A stretch of DNA of 64,000 bases from Diadema setosum (Eukaryota > Echinodermata > Echinoidea > Diadematoida > Diadematidae), in assembly GCF_964275005.1 (NCBI RefSeq), contig NC_092692.1:13402764-13466763 (forward strand), read 5' to 3'. How positions within the stretch are numbered: position 1 is the first letter of the stretch; the number at the start of each line of letters is the position of its first letter. Shown piece by piece: positions 25,601-38,700 of this stretch. Position numbers and translations under genes: made by a program. The notes under the pieces were generated by a model, which ran no database searches, was not told the origin of the DNA, and saw only the letters and a list, made by a program, of their open reading frames with translations.

Positions 25601-28600
25601 TTTGTTCATTTGTTTTTTAGTACTCAATAGGGAACCAATGTGATGTTGTCACAGTCTTTTGTTACACATGTAGCTTTGGTTGGAACCAGGTGCATGCATG
25701 GTCAGCAACAACAAGTGCTGACAGATATTCAGGCCAGATGAGGTTGTTTACAACCAGTTTCCATGGTAATGAATCACTATCAACCATCACACTTTGGTAC
25801 GCTATGTCAGCATCACATCTAACTGTAGTCACTTTGAACTCCAGCTTACCGTGTGATTTGTACATAGTGGCATCGTCAAGAAAATTTAGCTGACAGTTAA
25901 AAAGCTTAGATGAGGATGATACAACTTGTAAGAAAGCATCAACTATTTAACCCGTTGAGGACAAGTCCCGAGTATACTCGGGCAGGTGTCTATGGGAAAT
26001 GCGTGTTGTAGCAAAATCAAACCGTCCTCAACGGGTTAAGCATGATAAATGTCGGTAAGTTAGCTCAGTTTCTGTCTGGGCTCAGTCATGTCAGGCAAAC
26101 TCACACTCGCTGTACCTAGTTGACACAAGACATGTACACCTTGTGTCGTTGCTGCATGTAAATTATTGGTTGTGCAGTTGAATTATTGGCTGTGCATCAA
26201 AAATTGATGCTTAATGGATTGATGCCAAACTTAATTGCAGCAGTTATAATACAGTACACTGATGACGAATTCCTCAGTATCAGCATTCCTTTCACACTTA
26301 ATTTGCCATGTGTAGGTTCAGTTGCCATGACAACTGCTTGCACATACAGCTTACACTCAGTCCAGTACCAGCTCGACCTCTGTAACCTGCCTAACAAAAC
26401 TGTATACAGAATGAGTAGCTACATACAAGTGGAATACACATAGTTTATGTTCTAGGGGAAAATTTATAGTACTCTATAAAAAAATAAAAAAATCTGCCAC
26501 TCTTTGGAAGATCAAGAGGTCATCAGTTGTTTTTCGAAAGACTTATCTATTTGGACTCTTCTTTCCTGAAGTAATAGGCTGGATGGTCCACAACTTGAAA
26601 ATTATGGCATGCTGCATCATAAAAGCTCTTGAAATTGTGTGGAAATCTATGTAGACAAAATCTCTTGTGCCTAAAAAGTTAATGCCGTATGGCATCAGCA
26701 GGCATAGATGTTCTTGTGGGATTTCCATTACCCACTGATATTGACCGCTGCAAGGCATGGCTTGGTTTTGATACTGGTAAAGGCTTAGCATGCCGTGGAC
26801 TCGATGGTACATTTGTCACACCAGTGGTCCCACTGTCCATCCGATGCGGATTCTTGAATTGTGGTCTCATGGCATTGATGACCTGGAGTTTCATACCAGC
26901 GGTATGGACGCCAGGGTCAGATGATGGCACTGAGCTGGTCTTTTGGCGGCGATCGCTGCTCGCAGAAAGTGTATTTGGCGGATCCAGCCTGGTCTTTGTT
27001 CCGGTCCTTTCCAGGCGGTGACCAGTGTGGGAGAGCCTCCGGGCCACCCCCGGTCGCCTTTGCAACTGCGCAGTGTCGTCACTCCCGACAGAGCTGCGGT
27101 TGTTCCCGTTCTGACCCGACTTTGTTTCCTTGTCCCCGTGGTGCTCACTGAGTTGCGACCCGTGTTTGCTTCCCCTGCGCACCAGTGAATGAGATTCGCC
27201 GCCTTTAGGTCCGGCTCTCCCCTTGTGTGCATTATTCGTCACCGGATGCTTCTGCCGATCCTTCTCACCCTGTCCAAACTCATACTGGTACATCTGAGGG
27301 AACAGACCCTGATAGGTGTTGTCATTGACCTTTAACCTCCGCATCCTCCGCTTCATCATGATCTCTTGGTACACCTGCTCTTCATTGACCACCTCCTCCG
27401 CCTTCTCGTCGTTGCCCTCGACTTCGTCGGAATCATCACCCAGGAGTTTTCGCTCCATCGCTATGGCTTCCTGCTGCTTGCGCTGATCCTCGATCATCAG
27501 CTCAAACTTGAGGATCTCGCGGTTCTGGTCCCGCACGAACTGGTCGCGCTCGCTGAAGACCTTGCGGCTGGGCACGTAGTCGTAGTACGACAGCATCCGT
27601 CTGGATTTTGGCTCGTGCTGCAAGAGCAGGGGAGTCCTGTGGTCCGTGAGGGAGCGATATGCCCTGGAGACCACGGGTTCCGGCAGCGTTCTGGAACCAG
27701 TTACCAAGTAATTCAGGTGTTCTTTGTCCCTTGCCATGATGAATGGACAGCTAGCTCTTCTGTGATGAGGTAAGTGAGTGAGGAATGGTGGAGAAGTTGA
27801 GGAATCACCGAGAATCTCCGCAGAATGCGTCGCTGACTCCTTCAAACTCAGGTCTACAGATAATTCCGAGTCATTACTACTCAAGACCGATCCACCTTCT
27901 GCCTCCAATGTGTAGTCCTTATCACCATTATCTTGTCCAGTGGCCATGCTGTATCAACTTGTCAGGGGGACACTTGGAGTCATAAACAAACAAATGAACA
28001 ACACTGGGGCAATATATAGGAGATATCGACCCTCAGATAAAGCTTGGATACCGCGATTCACATTGCGTCACTCCTCGAACAACTGACCATAATGGCATCA
28101 AAGTCCACGGTTATCACTTCCATTCCAAGTATCCGTCCTCTCAAACATAAAAGTCAGCACCAATATTTGGCCAAGCAAAGATATTTGTTAGTCTACACTT
28201 CACAGCAGTGATGATGTTTCTTTCCTGAGATAGTAGCAATTTTAAACCTTTTTTTTTTTTCATCACTCTTTTTTCTGGCTCCACAAAAACAAGCAAAACA
28301 CACTAACATAAAAAGTTATACACTGTTGCTGCAGTTGATGTTCAATAATTGAATTATAGTCACTTTGTTGGCATCCTCAACACAGCAGTTGATGCTCCCA
28401 ACTGCTGCAGTGATTTATCAACCTCACAGGATGCTGGTGGCACATCAAACTAAAGTTTTCACACGCATGTGCTTAAAGATCATGGTTTACCGGGGCACGA
28501 ACTTGGTATTTTTAGCTCCATTTCGGCAGAATGATTTATGATTGTTCCCTGAACTGATCACATTTATGACTTGGTGTGCTGTTCTGTGTAACATTGCACA

Positions 28601-31600
28601 CATCACATTGCAGAATGTTGTTTGCAGACATCTCATGTCGGCATTTGGCAGAGGTGAAGTTCACTTTCTCTAATCGTCGATTTCCACATCCATTCAAAAG
28701 TTTACTGACAGCAAATACCGGTAGCTGGTTACCGAACAGTCCCTGTAAAGATGAACAACTGCATACCTGTACAGATACATAAAAAATAAAGAATATGTAC
28801 AGAAATGAAATACATGTTATGTGAGAATAGACTCATACACTGTCAGCACAGCTGACTAATTATCTTTTTCTTCTTTTTTTTTGTCAACCAAATTTAGTGT
28901 ACAACCATATTTCTTTCTTCATCCAAAAGGAGAAAATATTATCTTTTTTAAATAAAAGCATATGATTTATTTTTAAATTTCATGTTACATGTTTTGTGTT
29001 TACCATTACCCAAAGTCTATTCCATTTCTTTCCTTCAAAATTAGTCTTTTTAACATGTTTAGTATGTTTTGTGATCTCCAGAGGTTAACAGCTGAGCAGA
29101 ATACAGCTAGCCAGCCCATTTCTCCTGGCTTTTGTCAAGTGTTATTTCATAAAACATTGACAACCAAAATATGTTGATACAAAATGTTTCAAGTTGTTTT
29201 TTTTTTTTGTGTGTGTGTATGTGTATGTGTGTGTGTGTTTTGTTTTTTTAAACAGATTTGCATGATGTTACGTGCATATTTATTTTCGAGCAGTATTCCT
29301 CATGTTCATTTTTTTTAAAAACAATTGAATGCTCTTTGTGGGCATTGCAGTTTTAATACTATTCCAATTATGTTATTCTACTGAAAAATATCAGATTTAC
29401 CCTTCTCATGAAGAAGAGCAGAGCTGTTTTCTCTTCCACACTGCCTTGACATTTGAAGGAATTTAGACAGTCGTACTGACTGAAGAATTTGCATTTCTCA
29501 TGCAAGCTGGATCAATTCAGTTATGTTTTGTTGACAAGTAAAGATCTAGGAGTCATGAAATTCTGCTTCATATTGAATATTTACTTATCAGATTGAGAAA
29601 TAAGATAAGAAAGGAAGTCCTAAGTTGGAATCAGTATAATTTTTTTTTTTTTTTTTAACTGAGAAATATACAATGTAATCTTGAGGAGGCTGTGTTACTG
29701 TTAAAGGCTATCAATATGGTGATATGTTCTTGGTCACTGTTGAGAAACTTTTTCTTTTTTTTTTACTCTTCTGTATTTGTATACATGTAGCTTTCTACAA
29801 AACTCGCCCATCCTGGGGCTGTTAAAACAAACACACAAGAAGTGAATAAATGACATAAAATTCAAGATATCACAAAGCAGAAAAATATAGTTGTGTCCAT
29901 GACTCAAAGGTCCTAGTAAAATGATTTGAGCAGATTCTTACCTCTTGCTGTTGTCAAATCAAGCAGTCTTCCCAGGTCATAGTGAGCGGATTTGATTTGA
30001 TTTAATTTGATTTAATGAGAAACACAACAAACTTCTGTCTCCAGTGAAGTTGCTAAGACACAGTCAAGCTCCAATTTGTAAAATGTCGGCGAGCTTTCTC
30101 CCGAAGAAGTGTCCGCTAAACATCTTCCAAGTACTTCACTAATCCTCTACAATTGTTGTTGGGGCGCTAGCCGAGGGGACTTTATAAGTAGCGGCAAATC
30201 TGAGGCGACAGTTGTTCGCAGATACCTCACAGTATATCTCAAATCACCGCCAGCGTTCTTCCTTTCACCGCCGTCTTTCACGGCCCCTGCTTAGGGAGTT
30301 CTGCAAACAGATCTTATTCATTGCTAAGGGGCGGATTTGGGGGAGTTAAGGGTTGAGTGGGCACACAAAAAAGAGAAGGGGGGTCTGGACGGAGCTGTGA
30401 AGACGGAGATGAGCATGGGGGTAGGGGTGGAGGGGGAAGAGCAGGGGACCTCAGTGAAAAATCCCTTCTGCTTTGGACACCAAAATCCACTGGACTGCCC
30501 GCCAGCAGTCCTAGACAGGGGGCTTTCCAAATGAAGGGGTCGGTGCATTATAGTGTTAACCCACACTTTGGTGAAAAATGAGTTACATGCATTTACACCA
30601 TCCTGAATCACAGCTCTATAATCCCTAAAAATGTCATCTTGAAATTTAAGCAATAAATGGGTTTTTTAATGCAGTCATCTTTTTGCCCCGAAAATTAATC
30701 ACATCTTCTAGGCAGGAATATAATGCTAAGCCACACTTTTCAAGATGGCGACCTCCATGGTAGCAGACAGAAGGGTGGCATAAAAATATCTAAATCTGAA
30801 CAGTGAGGAAACTTTTTCATCTGCAAAAATGAGTGATTCTGATTCATAACATAACTTGTACTCTTCTGCCAGTGATGAAAATGGAGATGAGATAATTATT
30901 GATGAAATTTTAAGCATTTAATGAGTATTTTTTGTTAATTTTTGTACTGTTGGGGTTAGCACTATTTTTATGCTAATTCTAGTGATCATGACATTTTTTG
31001 CCAGTTTTTTATTTTTGTTGAACCTATCACCAAAATACCACAATCACTGGTTTTAGGAGTATTTTATCATTGTGCATTATAACCTATAAGAAAATTAATC
31101 AACGTTCATGGTCTGTCCCAGCAACTTAAAGTTTCATTAGTGGGTTAGCATTTTATTCATGCTGACATTTCGCTTCAAAAGGAAAGCTTCCTCAAAATTA
31201 ATCAGTAGTTAAATAACTGATGAAATATATTCAAAATATAAATCTTCATTTGTTATGTGTGGTTTTTTCATCAAAATGGCTTATTGTAATAAGTGTATTG
31301 TCTCTAAATTTATTATTTTTCCCGATGCAAGTGTGATCTGAAAACGTTCATATGGGTAAAAAATGTACGGATAGCTGGACGGTTGGACATGTGCCTTATC
31401 TGTTCTTATCTGTAATTCTTACAGAGTTATGTGTAGCAACATTATAAATTGTCATTGATTTATTTGTAACTTCTTTTGAATAAAATGCAATTTTGCTATG
31501 CTTTCACAGCCATATTTAGGGGGATTAGCTATAGACAGTAGAAAATGGATGAAAACAAAATGCATTTTAATATCGATTTATTTACCTCAAATCTTCAAAA

Positions 31601-34600
31601 AAAAAATCCTGCCGCTGTCAATACAGCTGTGCTTCCCAGTAGTTTCTTACATAACCGAGACACGATACTTACATGTTTAACATCCTTTGAAAGGATGTTA
31701 CATTTATGATATAACTGCAAACATTATTTTTCAAATCTAACGCTGTCGTATAGAATTCATAGTTCCACGTTGTTGATACCTCTATACGGTTTCTCAATTT
31801 AAATCAATAAACGTTGAAAGCAATCAAAGCAGAATTTAAAGCATCAATGCTGATAGTATAGTGTTTTTTTATCGTAATTTGATTGTGAGTCAATAGCTCC
31901 CTTTTTTCACTACTGAATTTACCCTTTAAACTCTGTATTTATCATGCATTTTTATGAAGAAGTCTCCATGTTGGAAAGAAAATGTATTTGCTGTATTCTG
32001 TTACAAAAGTCACAGTCATTTTTTTTTCACAGGATTGTTTTCAAGATTAATTTACAAAAAAAGAAAGTTTCCTTCAAATTAAATTGGAGATTTGTGATTG
32101 ATAAAACTAATTGAAAGCATATAGATTTTCATTTTTTCGTGTACGTTTTTGTCACCGTAACAGCTCTGACATGAGAACATTTTTTTCTTGTTCCTAAATG
32201 ATCTTCATGATCCAAATGTAGTCTGAAAACGTGCATATGGGGTATAAAAACACACAAACTTGGTATAATACGTAGGCTATTTTGGTCTTATTCAGCACAT
32301 TGCTTGTATGGTCTATCCGAATATACGAAATTAATAAGTGTTCAGACTTCCAAAGAGATTTTTTCCCAATTTTTAAAAATGTTCTTTTCATGGATTTTTG
32401 GCCATTAAGAGTTAGTCAATTATTTTGTGATAAGAACTTTCCTGCATAATTTCACACAGCCTGCATTTACCAACGAACATGGAGGAGGAGGATTCATTGA
32501 GGCATATACAGTCATAATTCTCATGCCACACTATCTTTTTTTTTTTTTTTTTTTTTTTGGGGGGGGGGGTAAATTCGTTGTCATAGAAGGACGGATTTTA
32601 GAGTACTGTTGGTGATTTTGATACCCTGAACAAGAAAACCAATCTAGCTAAACATGGCCTTAATGTCTACTTTATGGTATTTTATTCCCTTTTAACAAAA
32701 GACATAATAATCTCTGGAATATGTTGATATGTACCATTTTACTTTATTTTCTCTTATCTAGATACTCTAAATTTAAAATGTGTTATATGCATAATGCTGA
32801 AGAAGGGACTCTTTGCCTGCTTTTAGGTACACGGAAGATGTGAAATCCTCAATGAGATATAACCCCCCAAACAAATCATATTATTTGTATGACACTGAAT
32901 GCTTTGTCTTTTAAAACTTGAATTGTTGAAGTTGTTTAATATCCACATTTCAAGATGTCTTTATGCGTGTATGATTGATTCTGTGCGCGTATTTGCGTCT
33001 GAAATATATGCAAAGTTTTTCTTCATAATTCACACAGATTATACAATACAGACAGTTAAAACAAGTATATCTTATTTCAATTTCACGTCACGAAGGAGAG
33101 AAACTCAAATATTACATTAATTTTCCATTTTAAGTGAAGAGGCATTGATATTTTGTGAGTTTTCAAAAAATAAAGAGTATTTGTATACACGATGGATTTG
33201 GCTGCAATAAAGTGCTAAGCCACAAATTCAAAATGTGACTTGAAAAATCCTCTTAAATCCGCCAAAATATCAGCGTAGTAAATTTCCCCAAGACACTATT
33301 CAATCTTGAGTATGTAAAGGTTCATGTACGAAAAAATTGGCCTTCTCGAGTCATTAACCTGATTTATGGATTTTTTCAAACTTTCAAAAGCGATTATCTC
33401 AAAATGAACATTGTGTGGGTTAGCACTATAATGCACCGACCCCTTCAAATATCCTTCAGGGTCGGATGGATGATCATGATGGGCTTTAATGTGTGGGGGG
33501 AATTTCCTCTTCACAGCCATCACCAATTCACTTCACGAACAACTCCAGGGAAATTTACAGACAAAAGCTTGAGTAGATAAAACCAACCAAATTTTCTTTT
33601 GATTGTAATGACCATGCCTACTAACAGTTCCTATCCATTGGTCCGTAATAAGATCTTTTCTTGCCCTCTGTAGCGGCCCCATCTCAAGGTGGTAGGAAGC
33701 TCACTTTCTTTTCGTTTTTTCATGCAAGTCATGCAAATTTACCGAAGCATCAACTCTGACAAGCCTGTCGGTTTGTTTCGTAATCAGTCACTTTCTTCTT
33801 TTAGTTCTGAATTTATAGCAACCTCTTGTACTCCTCACACAACTATAAAAAGAATGGTTTGATAGAAAGTACCAGGGAACCTTACAATCAGTACCCTCTG
33901 ATTCTGCACTCAACCATGATAGTTCCGGCTCTCACAATCTTTCAGTTTGGTTACTATTTATGGGAGTGTCAAGTGAGGGTGTGATAATGGAGATCCCAAT
34001 TAACGCTCCAATTCTGGGCCACCAAGAATTTCTTCCTCTTCTTCTTCTTCTTCTTCTTCTTCTTCTTCTTCTTCTTCTTCTTCCTGCTTCTATCAGTGCT
34101 GATGCTACTTAAAGTTATGACAGTACTCTGTGATACATTTGGTTCAATGGATGATCTGGGTGATGAAGAACATACATGTAGTTATTGTAATGATTGTCGA
34201 CAGCAAACACCATTTTGCAATTCATACACACATATAATTTGTCTTTCAATATTTATTCAGCATGTTTGGCCTGGTCTAACTGCATGTCAATGCTTAGCCA
34301 GAAAGAGCATAATAAAAGAGAAAGATAATCATAGAGAGGGAGGTGGGGGGGGGGAGAAGGTTAGAGAGAGGTAGAGAGATAAGTATATGTATTTTGAATA
34401 ACAGTCTTGATCAAATACATAAATTGCATCATATTCAGGTAGAGAGAGAGACAATTTGAATGCCAGTCTTGATCAAATACATAAATTGCATCATATGTAA
34501 GTAGATTAAGTTTAAAAATTTGGCTGTATTTTGCTATCCTATGTGATGAAAACCATGAATAGACCCTGAGACAAACTTTTCCAACAGCTCTCCTCTGTGA

Positions 34601-35702
34601 CAATTTAAAACCCTAATTTGTGTATGTACGTATGCACAAGGTTAAACTTTCCTACTTCCAATTCTATTCATATCTATAACTTGATCCATTGATATTTTTT
34701 ATTCATTGAAGGTGCCAATTCAGTAATCTGCCTTAACAGATGGCTGAAGAAAATTGACAAAAGTATTTGTTTTTTTTTTTTTTTTTGGTCCTTTTCCTGG
34801 CAAAACATACAAAGTGTGATGTGACCAATTATTTTGAGGGGATATTTGATTGCTTAGAAAAAAAAAAATCAGCTAGATATTCTCAGTGAAACAGAGGTCA
34901 GTAATTTACACTTTGTGAAAATTTCCTGATTCATTTTAAAAAAACATTTCCTTGTAAAGGATCGGAGGCCTCCAACTGAAGAAAGCATGAATTCTTCAAT
35001 TTTTTTGAGGAGGGATCAGGCTGATTATAAAATCTTCCAAGTTTATGTAACACCTGTGTTCATAAGTTAATGAGTGGACCCAAGTTCATTTGATACCTGT
35101 TTTGTAGTTAAAAGAGGAGAGCCCAATCACATATTTTTGTGGCCCTTTCTTCAATGCATCATTGATTTCTACTTCAAATACATCAAATCTTGTCTGAGCT
35201 TGCACAGTTCAAGAAACCAGGCTCCAAACTATTTTATGAAATCTTGCTCGCTTTGCCAGGCACGGCCTCAGTTGAAGCCATAAAAATGGTTTCCCAAAGT
35301 GAACTTCTCTGAAGCAGCAGCCGATCCTAAGAGAATCCTTACCATTCTCTTTAGCTCAGAAAGATTAGGAGAGAGAGAATAATCTTTCTGCACAATTGCC
35401 TTCTGGAAGAAAAAAAAAATGATGAGTAGTATACATGAAGACGCTCACTGACCTTGATAGATATTTTGTTGGTTTGTGGGTTTGTAAGGGATGTTGCACA
35501 AGCCCTGCGGTTGCCCATATCAACTCACTTCACAAGTCAACAGAGCGCTGGAAGATCATCGGCAGACAAAAGCGGCAGCAGTAGTTGAGTTGAAGGGTTT
35601 CGGTCAAGTGATAATTTCTTGCATACCCAACCAGAACGGATCACCGTCGTTTGCGGGGCTTCTGGCTATTAGGGACTTTGCAAGTCGAAGAGAGACAGAT
35701 GT

Positions 35703-35744
<42 letters not shown>

Positions 35745-38700
35745 GCACACACGCACACACGCACACACACACACAGGGAATAATGAAGACCAAAAATCAT
35801 TCAGGAAAATATCCCTCAGGTAGCTTTACATAACAAAAAGCATGAAATGATAATGATATTTTTTCTCTTCCCTCCCATCTTCCACTCGTGATAGGAATGA
35901 ACATGCAAACAAACAGACCAAATTTTCTCAATTAAATGCCATGATCTCCAAATTTCTTGGCATACTACTGTATGAGCTGTTATTTTCACAAGGGCTTAAT
36001 TTTCACAAATGTAACAACACACAAAAAAAGTCGCTGTGCGCTAGGGTAATCGTGCACTAACGACAGCCTCTGTGACAATTTGCAAAAACAGCATCTTGCA
36101 AAAATGTCCGTCACCTCATCATTCACAAAAATATCTGTATGAAAATATAACAGCTTATAAAATACAGTAGTATTCTTGCCTGGTAAGTTTTGAATGCACT
36201 CACCAACCTTCAGGGATGATTGTGCTTCAGCCTAAAACTACATCGTGCTCATATTACTGTAAAAGTGGATATTTTCGCTTGAGTAGTATTTTGCGTTCAG
36301 CTGGGTAAGGCAAATTTCACATGTTTTTAATTCCGCAGAATTACGACATTAATTACTGGAACATATACATATTGTAGCATGCAAAAATATTCACATGCTT
36401 TTATTTTGCACTAGCTTCTGGTTGCGCGAAATGCATGAATATTTCCACACTGCAAAAATTTCCACCTTTACATGCCAGTGATTGCAGAGTTGCCATGACG
36501 CCCCAGTCATTTTCTTTCATCGCTCATTTTCCCACCTTGTCTCCCCAGATGATGCGTTTCTATGGCACCCTGCTGCCAGGTTTTGTCGTCGTGGTAGCAC
36601 TGCTGGCAGTGTCTTTCCTGCTGAGGAACGTTGATGCTAAGAGTGAGTAGACTTTGATTTAGGGGCCAATGTTGCGTTTTGATACAAGAAAGAAGTATTG
36701 TTCTGAAAGATACACTGTAGGTGCCCATTCGCACATTAGTTTGAGTGTATTCTCTGAGTCATCAGTCTTGTATCAAAAGTTTTACCCGACCATTGCTAGA
36801 AATGATTGTGAAATGGATGTATGAGCATTACAATGTCGAAGACAGTTTCTTGTTGTTTTTTTTTTTTTTTGCGGGAGGGGGGTATTGATATTCAGTGGAA
36901 ATCTCAGCCGACATTCCAGGTTGAAGAAGTTTCAGATTGAAGAATTCCAAGTTGAAAAACTTTTGGGAAAAAATGAAACACCTTCCAGACCAGCAGTAGC
37001 TTATGTCATCCACCCTTCACTGTAACTATTACACAAACCTCACTGGTTGAAAGGTTGTTGCTGTGCAAGGGAACCCCACTGCAAGAAATAAAAAATAAAA
37101 AACAAATCAACAGACAAATAAGCAAACAACAACACCAAATTTAAGACCGTCCATGGTACATTGATGATGACATATGGACTAATATGTTTTGATTTGTCAT
37201 AAGTGTTATGGATATTGTTTGTACTCCTTCATGACAGTCTAATATTTGCTAAAAAGTCAATGAGTTATGTCAGACTGTATTTCAGAAAAAGAGGCGTAAA
37301 AAAAAAAAGAATGATTAAAAGGATTTAAAATGATGTTCATTTGATGTGTTAATTTCAAGAGTGAATATTTATCAGCTGTTTCTCTATGTGATATGTTTCT
37401 AAAATGGATAATCTCATGTTGTCTCTTTGTTTTCTTGCCTTTTGCAGAGAAATTAGAAGTGTATACGGATATTTTGTCAACGCATTGCAAGCCATACATG
37501 GTTGCCCCTTTTGTCGCACTCATCAAAGCCCTTCTTCCACGGATGTGAGTTTGGAGATGGATTCCCAGCCATCACACTCTGCATAAACATTCAGCTTGTT
37601 CCAAACATATATTTGATTTGAAAAGTGAAAAAAAAAAAAAACATATGGAAATTTTGTGGTTTATCTTAGTCAGTGATTTTGTATCTAGAGCGCTTGAAAA
37701 TTGATTTAAGATTTATTCATTTATTTTATTTCATTAAAGTTATTTACCCTGGTAATTCATCGAAGGGTCATGTTCTGATATCATAGATACAGGGACTGCA
37801 TGAGAAGCATCTAGGCTTCTCAGTTAACTGTGTGCAACAATTGAATTAGCTCCACAGCTGTCATACTCGTGTACATTGTTTTAAATTAGGAAGTATATGA
37901 GCATACATTTGTAGTTTCAGATCATGTACTTGTAGTCGATGTCCGGCATGTTTTGGTTTCAAAGAGTTTCAGAATTTTTTAAATAATTTTTTGATATGAG
38001 TTTCTGCAGCGTTCATCTGGGAATTTTATGACTCACTTTCATTGCACTTTTGCATGTCCTGGACAGACTTCCGGATTTGGCTGCAGCCCACGATTTCAAT
38101 ATTCTGGACAGGCAGGGCATCAACTTTGGTCTCCTCCCGATCCTGTTCTTTGTGCTCGGCTACGGCATTCTCAGCATCCTGGGCGGTCTCCTGGAAATGG
38201 ATGTGCAAATACTCGGCCGGTTTTTCTCCCTCTTCAAAGGGTAATTTACAATGTTTGTTTGTGTGTGCTGTGACTTTTCGCCAGGTGATTTCATGAAATG
38301 TGTGCAAAAATGTTACTCAAAGAATTTGTAACAAATCTTCTTGACATGTGTCCAATCCAGAAAGTATATACACAAACAAAAATTCTTCAAAAGCTGACAA
38401 TGTTTCCTCTTTTTTAAGCCCTCCTTGGTGTTGCCTTTCGATAAAGAATAATGGCTGAAAAATGAGGCTAATTTGCAACACCAAGCATTGCTAGACACAG
38501 GTGAAGGTGAGAGCAAGTGGCACATCCACTTAGTCTTTGTGATATTTTTTTTTCCCCCCCTGCGCGGCTTCCTCTCTTCAATTTGTGTAGATTATGAATT
38601 ATCCATAGCTGGGTGCAATGATCACAATACTGGCTCAGGCTCAATCAAGATCAGTCCAAAACTATGGCTGATTTTGACTGTAAAACCAGAAATTTTCACA

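Larger units (their letters stand above)
20276..36548 (+). other. PGAP1 intron 14 (16.3 kb)
   Basis: Bounded by a GTGAGG donor and a CCCCAG acceptor in PGAP1. Listed separately within it: several MITEs and foldbacks (20.7-24.0 kb), a possible coding relic (25.7 kb), the antisense gene (26.7-27.9 kb), a 2.9-kb TIR element (30.5-33.4 kb), microsatellites near 34.0 and 35.7 kb, and two TA-flanked MITEs near 36 kb. In the remaining stretches (24.0-25.6, 28.0-30.0, 33.5-35.9 kb) I see only AT-rich DNA. Confidence 0.85.

Noticed and set aside
27366-27773. 135-codon + frame
   Set aside because: Antisense shadow of the nested gene, hydrophobic and without family resemblance.
30533-33446. Polinton or virus-like element
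   Set aside because: Too short, 4-bp rather than 6-bp duplication, and no polymerase, integrase or capsid-like frame.
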